In this document: piece after piece, positions 25,901 through 40,900 of the stretch | Numbering within the stretch: the first letter of the stretch is position 1 | Layout of the letters: each line of letters opens with the position of its first letter | Source: Mactromeris polynyma | Taxonomy: Eukaryota > Mollusca > Bivalvia > Venerida > Mactridae | Assembly (NCBI GenBank): GCA_032209605.1 | Contig: JASFXZ010000004.1 | Coordinates: 310,001 to 374,000 of the forward strand | DNA: 64,000 nt | Direction of reading: 5' to 3' | Notes under the pieces: generated by a model | The model's database searches: none | The model's input: the letters and a program-made list of their open reading frames with translations, nothing else | What the model was told of the DNA's origin: nothing | Made by a program: the position numbers and the translations under genes

Positions 25901-28900
25901 TATGATGAAACGGCTTATGAACACATGCCGTTCAAAGCACGATTGGATAAGGATAGTATTGAAGTATATCATGGCATCGATATCATAAACTTACAAAACA
26001 CTGTGAGTTGAAATTGTTTATAATCTCTGCCAACTTCAGTTTGTCCTTTAGTTGGATCCATCCTATTTTCTGCAGTACAATCATAAGTACCATCAGCACT
26101 TCTCTGAACATTGTTAAGAGGTAAACGTAAGCTTGTAACTCCAGTTTGTGAAGATATTACCATACTACCCCTGATCCATTTTATGTTTGTTTGCCGAGGA
26201 TTGCCAGGTATCACTTGGCATACTACAGGAGTGCTTGGTGAATTTCCTTCTACAATTGTTATGTTGGAGAGTGGATGAATAACTGGCTTGTCTACAAAAG
26301 AATGGTACAAAACATTATTTCGGATGAGCTCATGCAGAAGATGCATAAATGTAATGTTAACTGTACCAGAACCCCATTATATGCTTTTTGCAGTACTTAT
26401 TCTAGTATACTTGTCTGCATATACCAGACCTGGAACAACGCCTACTTTTACAAGAACATACAATTTCCACTAAACTTTATTTAGTTGAACAATTGTTGTC
26501 ATACTTTATACGTGTACTAGTTTATATCGACTTCATGCCGTGTGCACTGCAATCTAGTTAGTTAAGTTATACAAGGTTCTGGATAATTAATTTAAAACGT
26601 TCAAAATGTTTCGTATTCGTATAATATATACCTACACAGAACATTAATAGATATATTGTTTAGACTTATCCCAGGAACTACTCCATCAAATGAGGTGTTC
26701 ATGCTATTTTGTGCCATGCATGAATATATTCCAGCTTCTTCTTTCGATATTGATATGAACGTCTTTGTATTGGATGATATCGTATTAGTCCATGATACAG
26801 ATGGGCTTGGTTTTCCTGTTGATGAGCATGTAATGGTGAACGATTTCCCTTCGATAACTCTGATACTGTCAACATTGTTCATGATTGTTGAACTGTGATG
26901 GTACCTAATTACTGGTACGGTAGGTGGTTCTGAAAATTCACATTCCAAAAAGACAATTATCAGAGTGTTAACAACAATTCAGCTTGCATGTATGATATTA
27001 CGTTTTTCGTCAAATAGTTATATAGTGAAAAGTATGTACTGTAAGTATTAGAAATGTAGTGCAAAGACCGCTTGACATCATTTATTCAATTCAAATTAGT
27101 GCCAGCTTTCAATTGTTTATTGAGTAGATCATTAGATAATGTGTCACCAAATGGAGACGTCAAGACATATTCAAGTGATTATTCCCATATTTAAGTATAG
27201 CCTAAAGCATATTTATTAATGTACTAATATCCACTATTTCGCAAAATATGGAAAGTCACTGAAGTTTATCGGCACTTCATGGAAATCGCGACAAGGTCGA
27301 ACATGTATTTTGTAAACTCGATATTATGTCTTGCGTAGATGTTATTGAAAAAGAAAGAGAAATCGTTGATACGTATAGCTATAAGCATATGAATGTAAAA
27401 TAGATTCGTGCTATATAGATTCTTGCTATTTTGTACTTAGAAAAGCTAATGTTACCGATATGTACATGTATCATTTGAGTTCTAAAATGTTTGATACTAT
27501 ATTTTATTATTTTAGCTTAAATAGTAAATTAGATCATTCTTGGTTTCACAGAATAGTAAATATGATTCATAGGAACCAACATTCGTCACATGTACTGTAC
27601 AAAAGTTGATAAAAATATATATATACATAAATATGTATATATGCCCTACGAATTATGTATCATTCAGCGGGAATATTTGAAGTATAGCTTCTATGTGATG
27701 TTTTGGTTTTAAACCCGTTTACAAGTTATGTGATAAATATAATCTAGCATTCGTGTTCATATTTTATTGAATTTATTAGACTCGTCGGTGAAAATGATAT
27801 ATGCTCGGCAAAGCCTCGCATTATATCATTTTGACCGACTCCTTCAATAAATCCAATAAAACATGAGCACTCATATTAGATCTTCTATATAATCAATTTT
27901 CATCTAAGATGCAATTGGTTTAACATACTTATATATTTGAGAGATACTTACTTAGCACGACAATAGACACAGCATTATATTTGGATATTGTTGTTGTAGA
28001 ACCAACAGTTGGTACCATTGTTGTTGTTGCTGTACATATCACTTGTTCATCACCCTTTATACTTGATATTGTCAGTAAAGGATCATTAGAGTTGCTTCTG
28101 TTCCATCTATATGAAGACTCTGGAGAACTTGCAGCATGACAATGTAGTGTAAATGTATGTTCTCTTACAACTCTTAATGGCTCATTTATGACTGCACCAT
28201 TCACACCATTCACATCATCATAGCGTATTTCTGGTATCGATGGATCTATTAAATGATAAGTTATTAGAAATAAGCACATGTACTCCTGCATTCATGCCTT
28301 CGCGATTAATTCCTCCGCCTTTCTCCTTCCGCGTCACCAACGTATTATTCTCTGTATATATGCATTTCAACTAGGTAAGACTGCTATTAATTTTAGCTTA
28401 ACATTGAAACTTATAACGCAAACATAATCAAGTGTACTTACATAATCTAATAATATCAACTGATGATGTTCTGTTGTTTTGTTCCTGTTGCCCTGTGTTG
28501 GAATTAATGTATTGTAAACAGAACATGTACACGTTCCATATTGCAGTATATCCCTGAGAAATAATTGTTCACCCCTAATCTCCATTGTTCCATGTCTCCA
28601 TTCGTATCTATGATGAACAAACAATAGGGACTGCACTATCATGGATTATTTTAATATTGCCAGATACTTCCTTATTATTTATGTGAATCTTAACGTCATT
28701 CACTGCATCGGTAATACAATTAATTGATTAAGTAAAACATGTTGCTACGTACATGACTTATCAAATACATTCAACCCCCAGTTGTTTTTTTTGACATTTC
28801 CAAGGCTGTAAATCGCTATGTGGTTACTATTTCTATCTATGTTTTTATATGTGTGTTACATGTGTGTTAAGCTTCCCTTTTCCCATGTTCAGTGTCTCGA

Positions 28901-31900
28901 CTTGAAATAATATAATGTGCTTTTCTTTTCATTTCGGCCCATCGTGTATTCCATCGATCATTATTACTTCCCTATAGATATTTGAACTTACACCTCATCA
29001 ATCCGTTTCGTGGGACATGTGTGTGGAGGCATTATGTTCCATGTACCATCGCAATCTCTATTATACATATATATACATATATGCATCAACATATTTATAT
29101 TCCGTTCCAGAGCTAATGAGAACACTATTGCATATCATGTGCGCCACCTAGTTTTCATATTAACAGATAAATGTCTAATGTGTTACAGTTATGAAATTTA
29201 ACCAACTTTCAAAGTAACAAGAAGAAAGGCCATATCATTATGTTGCTATCGTTGTTGATGTTTAGAGCACTTACGTAGAATTTCAACGTTAAGATTGTAA
29301 CTTTGATTGCCATTTATATGTACTGATACGCATGTACATTTTCCTCCTGCATTTGTTGTCCATCTCCATTGACTTGACACTGTCGTATCAGTAGTACTGT
29401 CACTACTTGAACCAGTAAAACAGGACCAATGAAGTGTTGCAAGTGGGTTACCATCTATTGATCTGCAAGTCAGCATTTGTTGTTTTCCAGCAATCACAGA
29501 GTATTTACTGTTATTTGGATAGCTGTCTATTCTGGTGTCATTGGGTGGATCTGTATGCAAGATATTTAAAGATGCATTACACAGACGGGGTCATTGATGA
29601 AATACATTGTACATATATGTACACATTTAACCTTAAGAATACAAAAACGAAAAATAGCAACAGTTTTGATTATACACATATATATAAATGATAGAGCATT
29701 TAGTGAAATTTATATAATACAAATAATTCAATTATGGAAAACAACACTGTACTCATAGACATTATTCCAAAAATGCTAAAATACACTATTGAACTATTCA
29801 AATGTGATGTTTTTCTAAATCCGAAATGTAGATGTAAATACATAATTACAAATGTGACCATGCACTCAATCATGTAAATGACTGAAGGTCATCTTATTCA
29901 AATGCTCAGCGTCATGTCTGAATAACAAATATATAATAATGATACTGATATATCTACAAACCAATGCTACTAAAATGTTTAATGACCATTACATGTTATT
30001 TTGAGTAATTTCATCGACGATTTGATGTTACAAAACAATGATATTAAAAAAGTTAAATGACAATTACATGTTACGTTGAGTAATTGTATGGATGATTTAA
30101 TGTTATGTGCTGAACAGTACAGATGCCATCCATTCACTACTCGTGTCGGTCTGTATATCAGGGTACTTGTAGTAGCTTGAAGAACAGTCTCATTTGGTAA
30201 TGGTGTTTGTTTTATATAATATGTTATGAGCTTATCGGGTGTTGTTGAACCATCAGCTAGATACCATTTTATTGCAGGTGTCGGTTGACTGATTGATGTT
30301 CTACATTTAAACACCTGGTAAGAATTCTCCTTCACAGTAACTGTCGTACTTCTTGGTTCAATGATCTCCACAGATGTAACAGGGACTGTAATAAAACATG
30401 TCTGTTGTTTATGAATACTACTTTAATATACCAACCAACAGTAAATAAGAATAGGCATTTTTCATTTGTACATGTAGGTTATTCAACGTCGTACGTTGTA
30501 TAAGTATAACTGACATTCAATGCTATAATGCATTTATAATCAATGTTACAAAGTCATGTTTGTGTTACTATTTAATAAACCCAATTTATGATCGGGACAC
30601 GATAGTTCACAAGTTGACACTGTTCTTTACTGTCCGTCTGTAAAACAATAATATATCGTATAACCTAAATAGATTGATCAGAATATAAATGACGAATTAA
30701 AAATAGTTTTCCAGAACAAAATACTAGTTGATAGTATGTTACATGTATGAAGGAACGTTTAAAGTTGAGACTTGGATTAAACAGAGAGGATTCATGATCA
30801 GCGTATACGATAATAGGAACAGACGGATTCATGATCTGCGTAAACGATAATAGAAAAAGACGTATTCATGATCTGCGTAGAATATAATAGAAAAAGACGG
30901 ATTCATGATCTATGAATGTGAAGTCGTTTAGTTTATCGAATCGTGTTTTTGTTTTTTTTAGCCATAACTATATGTGTCCGTCATGCAACTAGCATAATTA
31001 TGCATTTAGGCGTAGGTTTATGTTTCGTGCTTATTACTGACTCAAATTTGTTGACTCGATTTAACTCTACAATTTTTACTTAGTCAATGACAGCCAAGGC
31101 GATGTGAGTAATTCTGATCACAAACGAATTTATGTGTGTTTTCAGACGTACTATTGTTAAAAAAATATATTTTAATCCGACTGTAGTCATGGTGAGTCAG
31201 TATGATGGCAGCGTCGATATACTAAGTTTCCTTTAAGGCGGTATCAATAGGTATTTTATACTGTATATCCAAACACCACAGCGTTGGTAAATCCCTATCT
31301 GTTTCTGTTTTCGTCTATTTTCAAAACATGCTAACTTACTTAATTGTCTTTGACATGGAAACAATAGGTACTGTATTTAATATTGATATTGTATGTTAAT
31401 GTATATTTACGAAATACATGTAATTGTACTTGTCACATAAAATGGCATACGTCTTTGAGGTCAGTAAAAACCTTATTGTATTTTTCTAAATCTGATATTA
31501 TGAAATAACTATATATTTATAATACAAATTGGAATATGCCTTTGAGGTCAGTTGAAAATCATAGTATGTGTTTTCAAAATATGATATTAGGTAATACTTA
31601 ATAGCTTAGGTAATCACTATATGTATTTATGAATTTAAATTGCATTGTTGAGAAATTAGGATACTGCAAACAACCTTTACTGTTGTGAAGAGTACACTGT
31701 TTTATTGTACTTAGTCACTGTATTTATTTTTTACACATCTTCAATAATTTATATTGTTTAAGAACTGCTTTCAGTATTTGAAGTTTTTAAATACTATGTT
31801 CCAATTACTACTTGTATTGTTGTTCACAAGGCTACACACTGTTAATACCTGTACATGTTTTGACTATACTAGATAAATCATAAAGATGTTCTTTTTAGAA

Positions 31901-34900
31901 TATGGGTACGGCTAAAATAATTTCTTACAATTGTCGATGATTAGATAATCCAATTAAGAGGGCAGATATGTTCCAGTTCTTGAAAAATAGACAGGCATAT
32001 ATATACTGCTTACAAGATACACACTTTACTAGTAATTTAAAGAAACACATTTATTCACAATGGAATGCAGATTGTTTTTTTGATTATGGTAAATCAAGTG
32101 CTCGTGGAGTCTCTAGCAATTTTATTTAAGAGAAATATTGATGTCAAACTGCATAATACGTATGTAGATGACGATGGTAATTGTATTCTATTAGATATGA
32201 CTCGAAATTCCAAACGATTCAAACATTTATGGTCCTAACAAAAATTGTCCAAACGTTTACAATAACATATTTCAGCTTATTGATGAAATTAGTAATGAGT
32301 CCTACATGTACATATGGTGTGGTGATTTCAAATTTTGCTTTAAATACTGACTTAGATTATTGTAATTATAAAAGATTGGATAACAATATTAAAGCAAGAT
32401 CTTTTTTACAAGAAAATATACAAAGTCGACAATTATGTGATGCTTTTAGAGAACTCACTGGTGAAGTTAAGAAGTACACTTGGAGAACGACCCTTTACAA
32501 CAAGCCAGATTAGATTTCTGTTTAATAACTATGGACTTATACCCTAAAGTTAAAGGTTGTGACATCAGTTTAAGTTATAAATCGGATCATTCTATAATCG
32601 AAATAAAACTAGATTTTAAAAGTATACCACATGGCAAAGGTCATTGGAAGTTTAATAACTAGCTGCTACAGGAGATAGAATACTTGAATTGTATTAATGA
32701 ACACATTGAAGAGATCAAAAAACAATATTGCTTGCCAGTGTATAACTTAGAAATATAAAAGATATTAAAAGTATTTAAATTAGCTCCTAGTTAACAAAAT
32801 GAAATCACATATAGACACCTTAATTAGTAAAGATCAAACAGGTTTTATTAAAGGTAGATTTAGGGGGGGGGGGGGGACACCCGCTTACTATATGATGTAA
32901 TGAATTATACAGAACAACATAAGATACCGGGTCTTCTGATGATGATTGATTTCCAGATAAATAAAACTTCAGACCTTTTTAAATTTCGACCAATGTTTAA
33001 AAAATGGATTTCATTATTTCCTAATTTCTTCAAACCGCACTTCAAATAAATGGCTACCTGTCAGAATTTTTCAATATTGGTCGTAGATGCAGACACGGTG
33101 ATCCATTAAGTCCCTATACCTTCATTTTATGTTCTGAGATACTAGCCATAACAATAAGGAATGGAAACAATATTAAAGGTATTTACATTGTAATAAAAGG
33201 GATGGAGTTTAAGATATCACAATTTGCAGACGATACCGCATTACTATTAGATAGGTCAGAACAATCTTTACATTATACTCTCAAAGGTTTACACATTTCT
33301 TCCTTATTCTCTGGATTAAAACTTAACGTTTATAAAACACATGTTATATGGATAGGCTCCAAAAAATATAGTACAATGTCAATACAAACAAGATGGAAAC
33401 TAGAATGGAAGTTTTACATCTTTCAAATTACTAGGTTTAAAGTTCCATATTGATTTAGAAAAAATGATAACAATTCCTTAAACATTGGAATAAAAGGGAG
33501 TTAACACCAATAGGCCGTATAACAGTTATAAAGTCTCTAGTATTGCCTCTATTAACACACTTATTCACCTCTTTACCAAATCAACCCACAGATATTATTC
33601 AATCTATAAACACATTGTTGTATGCATTTATTTGGCAGGAGACACCAAAAATCAACAAGGAAATTTTGATAAAGAAATATACAGATGGTGGATTAAAAAT
33701 GAGTCTAAAATTATCGTGGTTCAGAAGATTAATATTAGAAAACAATATTAATATTTATCAATTTGTAAGACATATTTTCAATTTAGAGATGATTATCAAT
33801 TGTGGCAAAATGTACATTTTTAAACTTCATGGAACAATAAAAAACACCTTCTGGAATGATGTACTTTATGCATATGCAAATGTTATAGATGCATAAACAG
33901 TTGAATCTGTTGATGATTTTTTAAACTTGCCTTTATTTTATAATCATAATTTTTTGAGAGACAAAAATCCTGTTTTTTACAAGTCATGGCATAATAGAAG
34001 TATCAGATACATTAAAGAGCTAGAAAAATGAGAGAAAAACGGTAACTTTGTAAAAAGAACTGATTTAGAAAGAATGTATGGAACCAATATTAACTTTTTG
34101 CAGTATGAAGGAATGGTAAATCCATTAAATTGACCATTAAATTAATGTCACTTACATGTGCTTTTAACAAAAATGACAAAGAAAATCAAATGTAACTTAT
34201 AGTTCCAAAATATTTTGAACCAGTCTTATTCAGTAAAAATGAGTTAGTTTCACCATATAACTTGCTGATAAATTCTAATGTTCTGCCAACAAGACAACAC
34301 AAATGGAAAAATGTGTACCATTTCCAACAAAATGAATGGAAGCTGGGTCTTTAATACAACAAATGACACAAACCTAAAATGGTTTCAAACTAGAATCAAT
34401 CACATAATTTTAGCTTCTAACATTTTTATTATATAAAATGGGAATTTCATTTTTAGAAAACTGTACATATTGTAATAAAGAAAAAGAAACATTAATTCAT
34501 ATATTTTGGGAATGCCAATGATACAGGATATCATCTCAGAAATAATTCAATACGTTAAATAAATTGATATTGATATTGATAGTAACACAAAAAAAAGGTA
34601 ACATGGTTTACCTACAATCTAAAAAATATATATACTTGTGTAAAAGAAATAGAGGATATTAAATGAGTATTGAATTTATTGAACGAGTTGAATAAAATGA
34701 TATGAAGCGAGCCTCTAAACAACACGAATTTAATATTCTATTTAGCACATACCCGACAAAATGAGGTAAAAACACACATCCAAACTTGACCTCATTAATA
34801 TAGACAGCAGCGTCGCGAAGGTAATAAGGTTATTGAATTAAAGAGCTGAACAAGTAGGCCGATTCATAAAATCATTAAATGATCCATAGATCTATCAATG

Positions 34901-37900
34901 TTTAATCAATTTCTAGTTTATCAAATATATCTAACAATGCGCTAATATCAAAAGTAACTGTTAAAGCGTAAATTTAGAAAAACCTTTCCTCTTAAAATGT
35001 CATTGATTAAAACGTTTAATGACGTCATCACATAAACGAGTTTCTGACGTCGTTCAGCATTCACACGTTTAGTGAGTCCGTTCCATCTCTCTGACTCGAA
35101 TCGCTATCAAGTGTGCGGAATCGAGTCAATTTTGATGGATTTAGGACTGAGCTCTTCAAACAAAGATAAATATGCTGATTCAAGTTCCTGTGTATACTTA
35201 TGACGTATTGATGTCGTCTGAAACACGAATCGTTAGATATGTAATAAACTCACTGAACTGGATAGGTACATTTAGGTTGTGAGACTTTTGCTGGACATGC
35301 TTTGTAGATTTGTCATTACTTGCATGGTAACGGTGAATGTTATCATATTTATTTTTGAGTTTGCTACAGCATTCATGAGCATTCTTGTTTGATTCTTCAA
35401 AAGTTAGCGATGCGGATATTTTTTATCATTACCCGTTTTGTTAATTGTGAACAAGCAGCGTATGGATTTCATTTTGGTTTTCCACTCATTTGCATATGTT
35501 ATGCACACTGTCCCATATGATATTTATGACATCGTAGAAACATGCACGGGTATGTGATAAAAAACACTATGCCGACATTACCAGGCCTAAAGAAAAGCCT
35601 TTCACTAGCCTTGGCAATTGAAAACAAAACTAATACAAAAGATAAAACAAAATTGACTGGACATTTGTAGTCGATTTTAATAATTGATTACATTTGTACA
35701 ATAGTCAAAATATAAAGTAGCCAGGAACATTAACTGAATGCAAGTTCAACTTATTTCTCTTTTGAGGGCAATATCGTCAAGTTTTGAACCTTAATGATAC
35801 TTTTGTGATAACTATGAATATTAAACAAATCAACCAAGTGTAAGGTAATAATTAAGTGTAATATAACCTTTTTCAAATTATTTGTATCACTGTGACAGTG
35901 AATCTTAACTTCAAAAAACTAACCTTGTTTTCTTATGCATACTAACTGCTTTTTTGTAAAGTATGGAGTGGGATGTCCTGGACCCACATATTACTATTTA
36001 CGAGGAAAATAAAGATATATCCGCTTCAAAAAACATTATATGATGGCATAATGTGAGACAATAGACAGATAGTTAAAAGGTTTTTTTAAATGCGAAATAT
36101 GCAAATTATGTATGACTCTTCATATGACCTACAACTTACGATATCGGCCTATCAAAACTGAATATAGTACAATCCTGAATTAGGTTCAATTATTTTATGA
36201 TGACACAAATATGTTATAAGAAGAGCGAAAAGAACATGCGCATTAAAGTTGCGCAATGGCAACTCCCGAATACATCTTTAATAGAAGTAAATCAATTGCA
36301 AATAGAATCAGTTATTTTGATAAAAAACGACACTATACTAAAGTGAAGCATAAATATAACGCGTTTCGTAAATCAAGAAGGTGAACGAATGACGTAATTA
36401 GCAAAGACAAGTCCAAAAACGTAAGAACGCAATATAAAACTATGAATGTGAATTCGAATAAACTTAATAGCGACGACCTTGTTCGTCCATTTTCATAATT
36501 TATATGGACTAGAATAAAGTGAACAACAAAATGATGATGACGATTAAGACGCAGAATTTACGCTTCCTGAACTTAATTGTGCAATTTTTGCCCCAAATAA
36601 TTCAAAAAGTCCAGGTACGGATCAATTGATGTCTGAGATTTTAAAACAAATCTGATGATATTATTTCACCCTTTTTGATTAAATTCGATCTATATAATAA
36701 AATATTCCTAGATGGTGAATTTCACCAAAGTTTGGGACAGGGAATAATTATACACATTTTAAAGGGGGGGGGGGGTAAAAAACTACATAGGTATTACACT
36801 AAATAACATTATATCAAAAATGTATTCGACTAACGAAATGGACAGAAAAAAAACACACCCATTGATAATCAGTCTACAGTAGATTGTATCTTCATTTTAC
36901 ATGATATTATTTCAACAACATTGGCAAGTAAAACGAAATTATATGTTGCTTTTCTTGATTGGGAGAAAATGTTCGATAGGATAAATCTAACATATTTATG
37001 GCAGAAATGATTAAATGAGAACATAAGCTTGAACTTTGTGACAGCTTTTAAATCCATGTATGCTACAGTTAGATCCTATAATAATAACAAATCGAATTAC
37101 ATCAACTCAAATATAGGAGTTAAAACGGTGACCAAGCTAATAGTGTGTTGTGCCTCATATTCTTAAACGACAGTTTAAATAACATCAACCGTAACATTAA
37201 TGACTTTTATCTTTTTAATTCACAAGTCGAATATTTAGGAGTTCACCTATATACAAACGGTAACTGGAATCGTACCTAAAACACATTGCACAGCATGCAT
37301 CATTTGCACTTCATAATCTTTTTACTGTCTACAATCAATTAGATTTACCAATACGATAGAAAATAAAATTATTTGATTCAATTGTTGAATTTGTTTTAAA
37401 TTATGGGCTGAAATCTGGAGACATCATGAAAAAACAGACATTGAAACAATTCACTCTAAATTATATGTGTCAAAAGACCTACTAATCTCAACGCAATTTA
37501 CGCAGAAATCGGTCGAACTCCAATGTGTATTACATGTAGAAGATATTATAACAATTAAATATTGGTTAAAAATTGTTCAGTTAAATAACCGGTCATTGTT
37601 ATTCAAAACATGTAATATGCTTAAAACAGATGTAGATAATGGTTAAGCATATAATAATTTGGCGTTTCAAGTAAAAGTATTCTTTATGAATGTGGGTTAT
37701 CATTTATATGGCTGAACGACTACGAAATGTTAATTAATTATAACCAATTAAAACAACGAATATTAGATATGTATTATCAAGGTTGGTACTCATCTATTAA
37801 TTAATCAGGACGCTAAAAATACGTACTGTCTCGTTAAACATTTATTGTCGATGTAACGATATTCTAACTTCATTAAAACAAAAAATGCAGAATGATTATA

Positions 37901-40900
37901 GCTTTAACCTAATTTCGAACTTCTTCTCATGACTTGGCAATTGAACTCGGAAGATATCAAAATCGACCTAAAATCAAAGAATCTGTAATACTTGTTACTT
38001 AATTATGATAGAAAATGAATATCACGTTTTACTTATTTTGTCCAAAATACAAACATCTTAGAATTCAATACTTAAAACGTTATTATAACACCTGGCCAAA
38101 CATACAAACATATACGAATCTTATGTGTGGAAATCCAAAAACTACATGTTATCTTGCGAAATTTATTTACTTCGACATTTTATGTAGAAATCAAACCAAT
38201 GTATGAAAAGTATGTAACATTTGTGATGCTCTTTGAAAATCCATTGTTTGTATTTGCGTTAATTCTCGTCGTCACCGGTTTCCCATATGGGAAATATATA
38301 TAAGAATGTTAGTTATTTTAGATTTTTGGAGGATAGTGCATGATACAGAAGATGCCCTAGTTCCAGAAACACCCCTGGTTCTTTTACGAGCCCGATGTAA
38401 AGCAACGCACATGGGACCTCGGTTTTTGTCTCTTCCGAAAGACTGTTAGTAATGTTAGTGGTTGAGCGGGTGATCAAACCGGCGACCCCTGGATTACAAG
38501 TCCAGCGCATTACCACTGGACTACAGATCCGCTACGAAAGATCCATGTATTTCTTCTACATTTTGTTATAGTAGCATTGCCTTTTGTTTGCTTTAAAAAT
38601 TGTAACATGTTTTATGCAATAAAATGATATTGTATATACATGTAGTATTGAATTGAATTGGTAATACTTATATTGTTTACAACCTATTCATCCGTACATA
38701 ATTGAACATATGATTTACACAACCTTCCCACCCAGTACCAAATATATTGGATAAATCAATAATGAAAGCCTCATTGAATTGGGTTTATAATATCATAGAT
38801 CCGTTAGGATATCAAACGAGTGGTATTGTGTCGTTCTACCTATATATGGTGAAAAATGAATGAAGTTTGAGATAAGGACCGTAAATCAAGTTCAAGTATC
38901 CCGACTTTTATCATACTAATCTACAGATAAGAAGGAATTTCACAGGGTATTTAGAACATGTTCGAGCTATCTACTATGTTCGAGCTATAACGTTTCGAAG
39001 TTTCAAAAGTCAACTGTTTTCGAACTGAGATACAGTTTTTTAAATTTTATAATTGTAAACCATGTGTTTACACGATTGACTTATTTAAGTTGTTTAAGGC
39101 AACGTCTGTTATCTTTCTTATTTAATTATAAATGCAACCTCTCATTCGTCAGGTACGATTGGATTCGATAATGCGCATAAAAACCAATACTAGGTGTATC
39201 CACACTCATGTACCCATTCCAAACTTGGCACGCCTATTCAGTATCATATAATTATTAATTATAATAAATATGGACGTTGTACAAGCGTGCGCATACTTCT
39301 AATTTTACATAAATGACAGATGCCCCTTGTCAATTTCGTACCATATCATTGTCATTCGTTACGAAAAGCATTAAACGTTCTTTTTTTCCCATGTCACATT
39401 GCAAATGCCTTTATAAGTCAGAACATGTGATTGTATCGAGTTGCTTCTACGGAAACAATGTTTTCGTATAAATCGTATATATGTATGATCTCCTTTGGTG
39501 CGTATAGTTCTGATAACGAATAATCCGAAATGGAATGCGGTTAATAAAACAAAAATAGCCCAATTACTAATTGGAACAATATCGTGATAGTAAATTTCAT
39601 ATAACATATTCAAAAGACTTGGCCAGTTGAGCCCAATTGCACTGTGCTATACGGACGCTATGTATCTAACAATTTGCTTTTGATAAAATGATTTATTAGA
39701 TACCGTAAATATTTTGAAGATTATTGCGAAATACGACATAAGTGGTAACAGTCTTGGATGACAGGTCCTTTTCAAAATTAAACGCGATAAACAAAACAAT
39801 AAATTGGATTGGCATTGGTGAAGGTAATTTATAATTATAGCGAAATCTTTCAAATGAATCAACATTGAGTATCTATCTTATTTGGGAATTTGTAGCCATC
39901 CCACATTGTAACACTGATCTAGCTCTATATCGAAGTCGTTCCTTGAGCCCGCTCTCAGATTCTGATTGACTTAATTAGAAGCCGATTTCGTAACGACCTG
40001 GTACATGTACATGGGTTGTATTGATTAAAATGTTCATTTTCATACAATGTAATTTCGACAAGAAATATCTTAAACAAGATAAACGGCGTAGATGGAATGA
40101 TTTCTTGCAGTATGTAAAATAGAAATTTACAGTTCTCGCGTACTGGACTGTCTTCAGTAAGTTGACCAACGAAATGTTATTTAATTAGTGCTATACGAGG
40201 GACGTTCAGAAAGTGTTGAGACAATATCCATTTAATTATGTTCCTTTGACAAATCGTTATGCAACTTAAGCATATATGAGAATATTAAATTGAAAAGCTT
40301 ATGTTCAGATTATTATATTGTGGCGTCGGTCATATTTATTCGTATTCATAGCAACATGCGTTGTAAAGAGCCGGTGCAACCCTTAACTTCTCGATTACAC
40401 TGCAATATATTGAAAACACAATCATAATAAAAAATGCGCGCAACGTTGTAAAGCGTACGTGACGTCATATTTGAATCATGATGTCATTTCCTACAGTATT
40501 CCGGAACTAATACTTTAAAAACACGCACCTAGCGAAGGATCCTTACTAAGCGCATTAAGCAAACGCGAACGAAAGAGGAACAGCGGATTTAATAATGTGT
40601 TGAGTCAACCTCGGGAAAACCGACGGAATAAAAGGAGCTGTTGGAAAAGGCTAATAACGGAGAATCTGTGAGCAGAGCAATTGTGTACAAATTGCATAAA
40701 ACTAAAGTGAACATAAGACTGGATAGAAGATATATGTGGCTGACAAGATTTCTTACATAATTATGGAGGCATTGTTTATACTCTTATATCTTAAGTAAAA
40801 TATTCGTACGGATAACACAGACAAGTCCTGTGGAGCTCGCAAGGAGCTCGGACGTAATTCGTACGATGCACGTGTGTTCGTACGGTGCTTGTACGGAATC

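Noticed and set aside
38313..38516. 67-codon minus-strand frame
   Set aside because: Lies entirely inside the SINE and its tRNA-like head.
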